The notes under the pieces are model-generated. The model saw nothing but the letters and a program-made list of their open reading frames with translations, was not told the origin of the DNA and did not search any database. Shown in pieces: positions 27,557 to 35,824 of a stretch of DNA of 64,000 bases. The position numbers and the translations under genes are program-made. The stretch is taken from contig NZ_CP015163.1 of NCBI RefSeq assembly GCF_003312875.1, positions 6,448,001-6,512,000 on the forward strand. Reading direction: 5' to 3'. This stretch comes from Amycolatopsis albispora. Lineage in GTDB: Bacteria > Actinomycetota > Actinomycetes > Mycobacteriales > Pseudonocardiaceae. Within the stretch, counting starts at the first letter, position 1. Each line of letters begins with the position of its first letter.

Positions 27557-27605
27557 CGGGAACCTCCCCACGCAAAGCGGTCGACGGGACGGGCGCGAGC
27601 TGCGG

Positions 27606-28031
27606 TCACGCAGCGCGTGGCTGGTCGGCCTGCGTCGTGCTGGCCTCGGCCGTGGGCTGCTGGCTCTGGTCGGGACGGGTGTTGTCGACGACGAGCCGCA
27701 GGTGCCGGCGGCCTCGGCGGGCGGCGCGGTCGGCGTCGACCTCGGCTTGCCACTCGGAGAACCGGCGCCCGGCCAGCCGCTTGAGATAGGTGGGAATGCG
27801 GTTGGCCGGCACACCGACCAGCCGCGGGCCCAGGACCGCGAGCAGGTCGCTGGCTTCCTGCGAGGCCCAGCCCGCCTCGGCGATCGCGGACTCGTCGGGA
27901 AACACATCCGCGACCCGATCGACGGCAGGATTCAGCGCGACATCCTGTGTCCCGCCATACGAGTAGACCCACAGGAAATTCGGCGGCGGGTCAGGCTCGA
28001 CCAGCGTCCGGAACCGGGACACCTCCTTGGT
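27606..28031 (-). pseudogene. 3' half of GP88-like gene, separated by the Tn554-like insertion
   Basis: This half encodes the end of the protein (KEVSRFRTLVEPDPPPNFLW, VADVFPDESAIAEAGWA, RLVVDNTRPDQSQ). It has no start of its own. Joined to the 5' half at 33433-33857 across the repeated ACCAA, it restores FYAYTKEVSRF and a frame of exactly 282 codons. The downstream gene encodes the coupling ATPase. Details of the family are given with the 5' half. Confidence 0.85.
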
Positions 28032-28151
28032 TTTACCAACCACGACAGCCCGTTTGACGCCGGTGACCTGCGCTGATCCGAAGCTTACATGTTCGCCACG
28101 ATGCTGCGACGGATGTGTGTGCCGACGTGTCGGGGTGACTATGTTGCTGCC

Positions 28152-28913
28152 ATGACGACGAGTGACGAGCTGGATGACGAAGCCCACGATGAGTTTCGGC
28201 GGGCGTTGCTCGACGAGAGTCACGGTGATGCGCGAATCCAGTTCCTCTCGACGATCTTGGGTGTGTTGGTCAACATTGAGGACTGGCTCGCGATTGATTC
28301 GTGGCTCGGGGGCGGCAAGGCCGAGCATCCTGATCGTGGCGAGAAGCCGGACCTTGCCAGTGTCATGGCGTTTCGCGCGGTAACAACGGTTGCAAGCATG
28401 AGTACCGAACTGGCTGACGCGGCCGTGGCGATGGTGGCGAAGCGTCGCTACTACGCTGTCGGCGCGGTGATCCGCCAGCTCATCGAGTGCGAGTATCTGC
28501 TTGTGCTGTTCGACGAGGATCTCGACCACGCGCGACGGTGGGGCGAGAGCACTCCGGCCGAGATCCGAAGCTCGTTCAGCCCGAAGCAGATGCGGACACT
28601 CACAGGTAAGTTCTCGAACGAGGAGTACTGGGGCCACTGCGATACCGGCGGTCATCCCGCGCCCAAGGGTGCGAGGCTTCTGGAAAAGCTGGACCCGATG
28701 CGTCAGTCGTGGCCTGTCTCGGCAGCTGAGCTGTCGATCGACTTGGGCCTTCACCTCCGACGGATCTGGAAAGCTATCGACAGCCTGCTGGTGAAGCACC
28801 ACGTTCGATATCAACGAGTTCGCGCCGATCAGCGACAGCTGGCTGAAGACGCGTGGGTGACTTGGCGCGCCGATGATCCCGTGGTTGAGGCGCTGACGGC
28901 TTCTGACGGTTGA
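28152..28913 (+). CDS. Cargo protein of the Tn554-like element, possibly DUF5677-like
   Basis: A 253-residue, mostly helical soluble protein from ATG 28152. Its central part (SVMAFRAVTTVASMSTELAD, VGAVIRQLIECEYLLVLF) resembles families such as DUF5677, in which an RxxxE-type helical pair is conserved, but I am not certain of the assignment. It is the only non-recombinase gene in the transposon and is convergent with the recombinase operon, so it is carried as cargo. Cargo genes of this kind are often defence or stress genes; nothing here proves that. Confidence 0.65.
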   Translation: MTTSDELDDEAHDEFRRALLDESHGDARIQFLSTILGVLVNIEDWLAIDSWLGGGKAEHPDRGEKPDLASVMAFRAVTTVASMSTELADAAVAMVAKRRYYAVGAVIRQLIECEYLLVLFDEDLDHARRWGESTPAEIRSSFSPKQMRTLTGKFSNEEYWGHCDTGGHPAPKGARLLEKLDPMRQSWPVSAAELSIDLGLHLRRIWKAIDSLLVKHHVRYQRVRADQRQLAEDAWVTWRADDPVVEALTASDG

Positions 28914-28961
28914 GCCGGTCGGCCGACGAACTGTGTCGGACCTGTGTGGACGGCGTGCATG

Positions 28962-29546
28962 TCAACTCCGATCGCTGGAATCGAGTAGCTGTACTTCGAG
29001 TTCGGCGATTCGCCGGTCCTGGAATCGGACGTTCGAGCGTGCAGCCTTCAGCCGGTCATCAAGTTTCTGGTTGTCGTCGGTGAGCTGCCGAACCTGTTGT
29101 TTGAGCGTGGTGTTCTCGGTCGTGATACGGAGGATCGAATCTTCGACGCATTCGGTCTCCATGTCGCGAATCTGGCCCATCAAGTCGCCAATGTGCTTGC
29201 GCTGCTTGACAATCTCCTCGTGTGCCGTCTTCAGCATGGCCTCTGCGTTGAGCGCTCGTTCTCGCCACGAGTCCTCGATTTCGGCTTCGTGCAAAGGATC
29301 CGTGGCTGCGCGGTCGGTTGCTGCGGCCGTTCTGGTCGTACTGACCGCAGTTCGCGCGTCGGGGTTCTCGTAGAGGAAGGTTCGGGAGACGCCGGCTCGT
29401 CGTGCGACGCCAGCGGCGGTGATCGGTGTCTTTTCTCGGAGCATGCGCGCGACGGCGTCGTGGACGCGCTCGATTGCCGCAGCAGTCCGTTCTTGTCGGG
29501 CCGCCGTTGCCGCGGCCGTGCGAGACGAGCGGTGAGGGCTGTTCAC
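28962..29546 (-). CDS. DUF6262 / TnpC-like transposition helper
   Basis: A 194-residue protein with an N-terminal helix-turn-helix-like region (ITAAGVARRAGVSRTFLYEN) and a long coiled coil from about residue 90 onward (ALNAEAMLKTAHEEIVKQRK, TENTTLKQQVRQLTDDNQKL). Proteins of this layout follow paired tyrosine recombinases in Tn554-like elements, where TnpC influences efficiency and orientation of transposition. Its ATG overlaps the stop of the long recombinase gene as ATGA. Confidence 0.8.
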   Translation of the reverse strand: MNSPHRSSRTAAATAARQERTAAAIERVHDAVARMLREKTPITAAGVARRAGVSRTFLYENPDARTAVSTTRTAAATDRAATDPLHEAEIEDSWRERALNAEAMLKTAHEEIVKQRKHIGDLMGQIRDMETECVEDSILRITTENTTLKQQVRQLTDDNQKLDDRLKAARSNVRFQDRRIAELEVQLLDSSDRS

Positions 29547-32131
29547 GGTTGAGGCTCCGAAGAATCGCCGTTGTTGATGGGGAAGGAGGCGTCTGCGAGT
29601 TCGGTCGCGCGGAAGGACAGGCTCCAGATGCGGTGGAAGTAGTCCTGGGGACGGCGCAGGTCGAGAGCGAGCGCTTCGTCGAGCAGGCCCATACCCGCCA
29701 ATGCTTTCTCCAGCCCGTCGATCGCGCGGCCGGTGGGTTCGAAGACCTGGTGGAGGTAGTCGGCGGTGGCGTCATCCGGTGCGCGTTCGGCGATGGAACG
29801 CCATTGCTCGCGTTTGCGGCGCCAGTAGAGGAGGTCGGCGCCGGAGAGGACGAACTTGTCGCAGTTGTGGCAGTCCAGCTTCCAGGGACAGGCGTCGCCG
29901 TTGACGACAGGTTGGAAGGTGCAGAATCCGCCTTCGGCCGGGGTGCTGCGGCGCGATAAGTCGATCGCGAGGGCGTGCGCTTGCTCGCGGCTCATTGTCT
30001 TGGTGTCACCGGAAAGCAATTCGCCGGGGTGAGGTGCTGCGGGGCCTGCGACCCACACGTGCTGGAGGACGTCCTCGATCTCGGACACGGCGACGTGGGT
30101 GTAGTGCTCTGCCATGCGATCGGAGACTTGGCCGAGGTAGCGGCGGATGTGGGTCAGGCTGGCACCGTGGCGCAGCAGCGTCGTGGCCAGCGTGTGCCGG
30201 GCCTGGTGCGGAACGCACGTTCCGAGGTTCAGCTCAGCGATCCACTGCTTGAAGCCCGTGCTGAACCAGCTGTAGGACAGGGATTTCTGACCGGCGAGGT
30301 TTCGGCTTCGCGTTGGGAACAGAGCCAAGGCTCGGCGTTCAGCATCCGTGGGCGGTCGGCCGTGTCGGGCAACGAATCGGTCGAGTGTCTTGCGCTGCCG
30401 CTGCCGGAGTCGTTGGTAGAGGCCTTCGGGGATCCGGATCGCCTGGTCGTAGTTGCCGACCTTGGTCTGATCGTGCCAGAGCATGGGCAGATCGCCGTGG
30501 CGGCCGAGACAATCCCACCGCAGCCCAATGGCCTCGTTCGCGCGCCGGCCGGTGACGATGATGGTCTCCCAAATATCGCGGAGGCCTTGGTCCTGCGGGT
30601 CATAGGAGTGGGCGAGTTGCTGCAGGTTGGCTTCGTCGGCGAGTGCATGGGCGACCTCGTCAGAGAACGGGGTCCGGGTCCGGTGCACGGCCTTCCCGCC
30701 GGACGGTGCCGCGATAACGAAACCGCGGTCCAAGCCGATCCGGTCTGTCTCGCCGGAGTCCATCGCGGTGCGCAGCAGTCGCCGAACGTGGTTGAAGATC
30801 AGTCGTCGGGAAGCTTGGGTGGTCGCGAATGCCGTGCCGTCGGCCTTCTTCATGCTCAACGACGGCAAGCCGTGGGTAGCCCGGTGACGTTGGTCGGTGA
30901 CGAAGCGCAGCATGTGCTCCTCGCCGAGTCGGGTGGGGTCGTCGCCGTGGCCGGGAGCCTCGGCTTGGAGGAAGGCGCTCAGTTCGGCGCTGGCGCGGCG
31001 GAGGTTGGCGAACACCCCGGAGGAGCGAGGGCAGTGCGGAGACCGCATCGCTGCCGCGAGGTGATCCCATAGCATGTTCCGCAGCCAGCGTTGCGACACC
31101 ACGGTGAGGTCGATGTAGCTACCGCAGTTCGGGAAGCGGACGCCGAAGTGGTCGGTCTCGATGAAACCCGCGTCGCGAGTGTCCTCGGGTCCGAAGTAGA
31201 CCAGCCGCAGCCCGTTGAGGATCTCCCGCGCGATGAGCCGACTGAAGTGGGTGCATGAGCCCAAGTCCAGCTCCGTCAACGAGTTCAGGTCGCGGCGTCG
31301 GCAGAAGTTCACCAAGGTCTGCAGCCAGCCCGGACCCCACTGGGAATGCTGGCCCTGGGTATGGGCGAACAATCCCCACTGGAACTCAGCACGCAAAAGA
31401 GGCCGCAACCCTCGCAGGTTGAACTGATTGGCTCGCGGGATCGGATCAACCTCCGCGCACCACCGCCGGAATGTCAGCTCGTCGGCGTACACGACCACCC
31501 GGTTGTCGTCGACTTCGGTGAACTGGTTTCCCGTTCGCCCCAGCAAATGAGCGCCGCCGGGACGACCCGCAGACCGGTAGCGAGACTCGTGTCCAGCACA
31601 CAAACCCAACGAGGACTGCGCGAGGTCGCTGCACACCACAACGCAGCATCGTCCGAATCCCGGATGCGAATGTTGCTCTGAAAGCCAGTCGTCGTAGTCT
31701 GTCGCCGCGCCGTGCGTTTTGATGCGGTAGAACCAACTGTGCTTGTGGCGATTGCACAACCGACGAGCGATGTCGGTGGCGGGCCGGACCAGGCAGATCC
31801 GGCAGACCCGCTGGCCTGCGGCATCCGCCGGCGCCAGTTGGTCCGCGTTGAGCAGGAAGGCAGCTTTGCCGGTGCCCGTATCGCGGGCCTGTTTCCACTG
31901 TCGTTGGTGCGTGGAACAGAGGTCACCGCTGTTGCCGCGGAAGTGTTCGCAGCCGGGAACGACGCACTCCCATGCGTAGACAGGGTGGCCGCGCGGGACG
32001 TCGATCAACTCGGTGCGGAACAGCGGGGTGAAACTGGGTCCGTTGATCAGTGCTGTCAGCAGGTCCAGCCGATCGGTTTCCGCTCGGCTGGGCGGAGTCT
32101 GGTGCGCTGTGAGCAGTGGGAGGTGCTTCAT
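29543..32131 (-). CDS. Long tyrosine recombinase (TnpB-like) of the Tn554-like element
   Basis: An 862-residue site-specific recombinase, longer than the 630 residues of classical TnpB. The catalytic domain is C-terminal: first Arg in TGRRANEAIGLRWDCLG, the box VPHQARHTLATTLLRHG, and the nucleophile region LGQVSDRMAEHYTHVAV. The first 200 residues hold several Cys/His clusters (CVVPGCEHFRGNSGDLCSTH, CRICLVRPATDIARRLCNRH, CVVVCSDLAQSSLGLCAGH), and another lies near the end (CPWKLDCHNCDKF). These suggest zinc-binding DNA-recognition modules. The gene overlaps both neighbours by ATGA. Confidence 0.9.
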   Translation of the reverse strand: MKHLPLLTAHQTPPSRAETDRLDLLTALINGPSFTPLFRTELIDVPRGHPVYAWECVVPGCEHFRGNSGDLCSTHQRQWKQARDTGTGKAAFLLNADQLAPADAAGQRVCRICLVRPATDIARRLCNRHKHSWFYRIKTHGAATDYDDWLSEQHSHPGFGRCCVVVCSDLAQSSLGLCAGHESRYRSAGRPGGAHLLGRTGNQFTEVDDNRVVVYADELTFRRWCAEVDPIPRANQFNLRGLRPLLRAEFQWGLFAHTQGQHSQWGPGWLQTLVNFCRRRDLNSLTELDLGSCTHFSRLIAREILNGLRLVYFGPEDTRDAGFIETDHFGVRFPNCGSYIDLTVVSQRWLRNMLWDHLAAAMRSPHCPRSSGVFANLRRASAELSAFLQAEAPGHGDDPTRLGEEHMLRFVTDQRHRATHGLPSLSMKKADGTAFATTQASRRLIFNHVRRLLRTAMDSGETDRIGLDRGFVIAAPSGGKAVHRTRTPFSDEVAHALADEANLQQLAHSYDPQDQGLRDIWETIIVTGRRANEAIGLRWDCLGRHGDLPMLWHDQTKVGNYDQAIRIPEGLYQRLRQRQRKTLDRFVARHGRPPTDAERRALALFPTRSRNLAGQKSLSYSWFSTGFKQWIAELNLGTCVPHQARHTLATTLLRHGASLTHIRRYLGQVSDRMAEHYTHVAVSEIEDVLQHVWVAGPAAPHPGELLSGDTKTMSREQAHALAIDLSRRSTPAEGGFCTFQPVVNGDACPWKLDCHNCDKFVLSGADLLYWRRKREQWRSIAERAPDDATADYLHQVFEPTGRAIDGLEKALAGMGLLDEALALDLRRPQDYFHRIWSLSFRATELADASFPINNGDSSEPQP

Positions 32132-33405
32132 GCCTGCACGCTCCAGACCTGCCGTAGCGCAGCGTCGAAAACGGGATCGTGGATATCCACATGGGCGTAG
32201 ATCTCATCGACAACCACGGTGGACGCCCAGCCACCGGCGTCGCGCGCGACAACCAGATTGCCGCCTGAAGCATCCAGAACGGCGGTCGCGAACCTGTGCC
32301 GGAACTCGTGCGGCTTGATCTTCCCGAGCCCCGCCCGGATCGATGCACGCCGCAACATTCCCCGCGCTGCGACTGGCGCCCACGGCTGGCCATGGTGCGG
32401 TCCATGCAGTTGCACCAGAAGCATGCCGTGGTCAGTCAGCTGACTAGGGTATTCCTCGGTCATGTAACGGAAGTAGCTGTGAATCATCGCCGGACTGACG
32501 CGCTTGATCAGCCCGCCGCGTACGGTCCCACGCTCGATCGACCACTCGTGCTTCGTCTTGGCTGCCGCGCGGTTCGGATTGCCGGGCCGGTGGCAGACGT
32601 GCACGTGCGGGGATCGGCACTGGCCGCAAGCCGCGTTGTCGCGCAGGTGAAGGTCCACCAGATGCAGGCCGCATAGCTCCCCGATGCGGAACCCGCCATC
32701 GGTCAGCCAGGTGACGACAAGTTCGTCGCGGGCCGACTGCAGCACATCCAGCAATTGTGGGGTCGCGCCTTCTGGGAGCATCTTTGGATGGCGACGGCGT
32801 CCGCGCCGGGGAGCCAGCGGGTTCGCCGGCGCGCTGCGCGCCACGTGCCCGAGGAAGGCCCGGCGTCGGTCCTCTCGTGACGGCAACCGGGACTGGTTCA
32901 GGCGCGACCCGAGCTCGGGGTTGACTCCCAGCATTCCCTGGTGTCGATAGAAACCCTTCAGACACGCAGCGGTCGTGGACAGCGCGTCCTTGCCGTACGG
33001 TCGCTTCCCGACCCGCCACGGTTCACCCAGAGGCATGCGCACGTCGGCGCCAAGGATTCCCATGTAGCGCTCCAGATCTCGAAGTACTACGCGATCCACG
33101 GTGAGACCCTCACGTTCGAGCCACCGCAAGTGGTCCACGAGGTAGTAGGCGTAGGTGCGCTGGGTTCCAGATCCGTCATGCACACGCAGGAACTGATCAG
33201 CATCCTCACGCACCGTCCCCTCCGGCCACACGATCGTCCACATACGACTTCCGTCACGTCGAAGCAGCTCCTGTACTCGTAGCTGCCCGACCACGCACTT
33301 GCGAACCACAAACCCTCCATACCGACGCCTGACACTCCGAACGATCCGGACATGGTCGGTAACCAAGCACGGCACGTTCGCGAAGTGGCGCAGGACGGAC
33401 GGCAC
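32128..33405 (-). CDS. Short tyrosine recombinase (TnpA-like) of the Tn554-like element
   Basis: Up to 425 residues. An N-terminal SAM-like core-binding domain (TQRTYAYYLVDHLRWLEREG) precedes a catalytic domain with Arg in DGGFRIGELCGLHLVDL, HEFRHRFATAVLDASG, and the tail GGWASTVVVDEIYAHVD that carries the nucleophilic tyrosine. The frame runs nearly to the end of the transposon, so the annotated ATG at 33405 may be too early; GTG 33309, just after GGAGGG, is a better-supported start. It is the first gene of the three-gene operon. Confidence 0.88.
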   Translation of the reverse strand: MPSVLRHFANVPCLVTDHVRIVRSVRRRYGGFVVRKCVVGQLRVQELLRRDGSRMWTIVWPEGTVREDADQFLRVHDGSGTQRTYAYYLVDHLRWLEREGLTVDRVVLRDLERYMGILGADVRMPLGEPWRVGKRPYGKDALSTTAACLKGFYRHQGMLGVNPELGSRLNQSRLPSREDRRRAFLGHVARSAPANPLAPRRGRRRHPKMLPEGATPQLLDVLQSARDELVVTWLTDGGFRIGELCGLHLVDLHLRDNAACGQCRSPHVHVCHRPGNPNRAAAKTKHEWSIERGTVRGGLIKRVSPAMIHSYFRYMTEEYPSQLTDHGMLLVQLHGPHHGQPWAPVAARGMLRRASIRAGLGKIKPHEFRHRFATAVLDASGGNLVVARDAGGWASTVVVDEIYAHVDIHDPVFDAALRQVWSVQA

Positions 33406-33432
33406 GTACGGGTCTACGTACGGTCGGTAAAT

Positions 33433-33857
33433 TTGGTGTAGGCGTAGAAATTCGTGTCAGGTCGAACCCGGCAAATATCCAGCCATGCCTGAAGATAGGA
33501 GTCGGAAAAGAAATCACCGCTGTCGTGAATTCTGATCCACGCGCCGCAGAACTTGGCCGCGCCGAGTTCGGCGACCATCGCGGCCTGCCAGCCGGCCAGA
33601 TCGTCGAGGACGTACATCAGGTTCGCCTGGTGCTTGGCGCGGACGACCGGCCAGGTGTAGGTGCCGTGCCGCGCGTAGCACGCCTGAGCGCAGATTCCAG
33701 CGCTGAGACAGGTGTTATAGGTACGACCATCGGGCAGTCGCCCGGCCCAGGCCGGCAGCGACCAGTTCCACACGCCGATCTGACGCATCTCGCTGTTTTG
33801 CGTCAGCAGCCGAGCGGGCCGGCGAACAGTGGCGGAAATGGGCAATGACGTAGACAT
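33433..33857 (-). pseudogene. 5' half of GP88-like gene, interrupted by the Tn554-like transposon
   Basis: The N-terminal part reads TQNSEMRQIGVWNWSLPAW and then CLSAGICAQACYARHGTY, a Cys cluster with aromatic flank found in phage gene-product-88-like proteins. It ends WIRIHDSGDFFSD and NFYAYTK before running into transposon sequence. Combined with the 3' half at 27606-28031 the ancestral protein had 281 residues. The family's biochemical role is not established to my knowledge. The gene stood between the VirB4 and VirD4 genes, 56 and 49 bases from its neighbours, so it belonged to the transfer operon. Confidence 0.82.
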
Positions 33858-33913
33858 GGGTATCCCCTAGGTGCGATTCGATGTGAACGGATTAGCGCTT
33901 GCGAGCGAGGCGG

Positions 33914-35824
33914 TCAGGCGGCGTCGAGTTCGATCTGCGACGCGTCGCCGTCGTCGAACGAGTCCGCAATTCCTGCGGTATCGTCCGCGCCGAGTTCGAC
34001 GAAGGAGTTCTCGATTCCCGACGAGGCGTCGGAATACCCGGCGATTTCCGCGGGGTTGGACGTGACCAACTCGTGCTCGACCGGCGAGGCGATGGACTGG
34101 AACGCCACCCGCTGCGTCCCGGTGCTGAGCAGACCTTGGCCGCGGTCGGCGGAGAGCAGGAACTGGCGCTCGCCGAGCGAGAGGTCGAAGGTGCGGGTGA
34201 TCTCGTCGATCGCCTGGGAGGCTTGCCGCAGCAGGATCTGCGTGGCTGCGTTCGCGACGACGGCTTTGCCGAGGTCCGAACCCAGCACGTCCGCGGTGTC
34301 CTGGGTGGCGACCGTGAGGCCGGCCCACTGCTTGCGGCTCGCCTTGGCCATCCGGAACAAGAACTCGGCACCGGCGGGCTCCTTCATCAGCAACCACGCC
34401 TCATCGACCACGACCAGCCTGGGCTTGCGGATGGCCGGGTTGGAGACCTGCCGCCACACCGCATCCAGGGTGAGCAGCGTGCCGATGGGCTTGAGTTCGT
34501 CGGCGAGATCGCGGAGCGAGAACACCACCAGGTGCCCTTCGGGGCGTGTCGAGGTCGGGCCGGAGAACAGGCCGGAGAACGCGCCGGTGACGTACGGGTG
34601 CAGCCGCGCCGCGAGCTCCACCCCGGCGGGATCTCCGGCGTCGGCAAGGACCTCGGCGAGGTCGGCCAGCAGCGGAGCCGGGCGGGTCCAGGTCCGCGGA
34701 TCCGAGGTGATCCCGGCGCGCTGATAGGTCGCGGTGATCGCCCGGTCCAGCGCCGCCCGTTCGGTCGCTTCGAGCTCAGCGCCGAGCAGTACCGCGATCA
34801 CGGTGTGCAGGAACAGACTGCGTCGGATGAGCGCGTCGCGCGGCGCGGTGCGCCGGCCGTCCGGGCGGGTGTGGATCGGCAGGTCCATCGGGTTGAGCCG
34901 GACCTGCTCGGCGCCGAGGTGCACGTACGTCCCGCCGACCGCGGCGGCCAGCCGGGCGTATTCGTCCTCGGGGTCGATGACGTGGATCTCGATCCCGCGG
35001 TACAGCGACCGCAGCAACTCCAGCTTCACCAGGTAGCTCTTGCCCGCGCCGGAGCGGCCGAGGATCACGCTGTTGTGGTTGTCCAGAGCGAACCGGTCGT
35101 GATGCACGAGGCCCTGGCTGCCGACGTTGAAGCCGTAGAGCACACCGCTGGGTGCACCGACCGAGGTCGGGTCCGGAGGCGGCAGGTCGGGCGAGGTGAA
35201 CGGGAACGCCGCGGACAGCGCACTGGTGTCGAACGTCCTGCGCATGCCGACCAGATCGAGGCCCATGGGCAGGCTGGTGATCCAGCCCTGCAGGCTGCGG
35301 TACGTGGTCGGTTTGCAGTCCAGCAGCAGCGACGCCGCCAGCGACCGGATCGCCGCGACCTCATCGCCGAGGGCTTCCTCGGTGGGGGCGTGCACGGTCA
35401 GGTACAGCCCGAGCCGGTAGAGCTTGCCTTCGCCGCGAGCGACTCGGGCGGACAGGTCGTAGGCGTCCTCGGTGGCGGCTTCGACGTGCGGGTCGATCAA
35501 CCGTCCTTTCTCGCTCGTGTGCCGCCTGCCGGACTCCAGTTTCGACAGCTGCTTCTTGAGCCTGTTCGCGGCGGTGACCGGGTCGATCGGCTCGATGTGC
35601 AGCGAGACGTCGACCCGTCCGGGGTAGGTCAGCAGCGGCTGCAACCAACCGGGGTGGACCTCGCGCGGGTAGCCGACGACGGCGAAGCTGGCGACCCATT
35701 CGCCGCCGACTTCCAGCGCGCGGGGGCGCACGGAGATGGCGTCCGGGGTGAACGCGCTGGCCCGCCCGAGCGGCGGCTGCATGGCCTGGGCCTTCCGGCC
35801 GTGGCGCTTGGCTGTGGTCTTCAT
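33914..35824 (-). CDS. VirB4-like conjugative transfer ATPase
   Basis: A 636-residue ATPase that powers assembly of the type IV secretion channel. The N-terminal 220 residues form the variable VirB4 region. Walker A is LGRSGAGKSYLVKLE near residue 257, then IHVIDPEDEYARLAAAVGG. Walker B is KPRLVVVDEAWLLMKEP, followed by SRKQWAGLTVATQDTADVLG. Its ATG overlaps the stop of the PrgI-family gene as ATGA. It precedes the interrupted GP88-like gene. Confidence 0.93.
   Translation of the reverse strand: MKTTAKRHGRKAQAMQPPLGRASAFTPDAISVRPRALEVGGEWVASFAVVGYPREVHPGWLQPLLTYPGRVDVSLHIEPIDPVTAANRLKKQLSKLESGRRHTSEKGRLIDPHVEAATEDAYDLSARVARGEGKLYRLGLYLTVHAPTEEALGDEVAAIRSLAASLLLDCKPTTYRSLQGWITSLPMGLDLVGMRRTFDTSALSAAFPFTSPDLPPPDPTSVGAPSGVLYGFNVGSQGLVHHDRFALDNHNSVILGRSGAGKSYLVKLELLRSLYRGIEIHVIDPEDEYARLAAAVGGTYVHLGAEQVRLNPMDLPIHTRPDGRRTAPRDALIRRSLFLHTVIAVLLGAELEATERAALDRAITATYQRAGITSDPRTWTRPAPLLADLAEVLADAGDPAGVELAARLHPYVTGAFSGLFSGPTSTRPEGHLVVFSLRDLADELKPIGTLLTLDAVWRQVSNPAIRKPRLVVVDEAWLLMKEPAGAEFLFRMAKASRKQWAGLTVATQDTADVLGSDLGKAVVANAATQILLRQASQAIDEITRTFDLSLGERQFLLSADRGQGLLSTGTQRVAFQSIASPVEHELVTSNPAEIAGYSDASSGIENSFVELGADDTAGIADSFDDGDASQIELDAA

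Larger units (their letters stand above)
28032..33432 (-). mobile_element. Tn554-like transposon (two tyrosine recombinases, a TnpC-like protein, one cargo gene), 5.4 kb
   Basis: The element carries three overlapping genes in the Tn554 order: a shorter tyrosine recombinase, a long tyrosine recombinase and a small coiled-coil protein of the DUF6262 type. A convergent cargo gene lies at the other end. Both junctions carry TTGGT (28027-28031 and 33433-33437), and removing the element plus one copy restores the disrupted GP88-like frame perfectly. The 5-bp match is either the crossover core or a duplication. This is direct evidence of the boundaries rather than inference from gene content. Confidence 0.88.

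Noticed and set aside
27606..28814. A single 402-codon frame on the minus strand
   Set aside because: Its first two thirds lie antisense to the cargo gene and have no protein-like content; only the end is the 3' half of the GP88-like gene.
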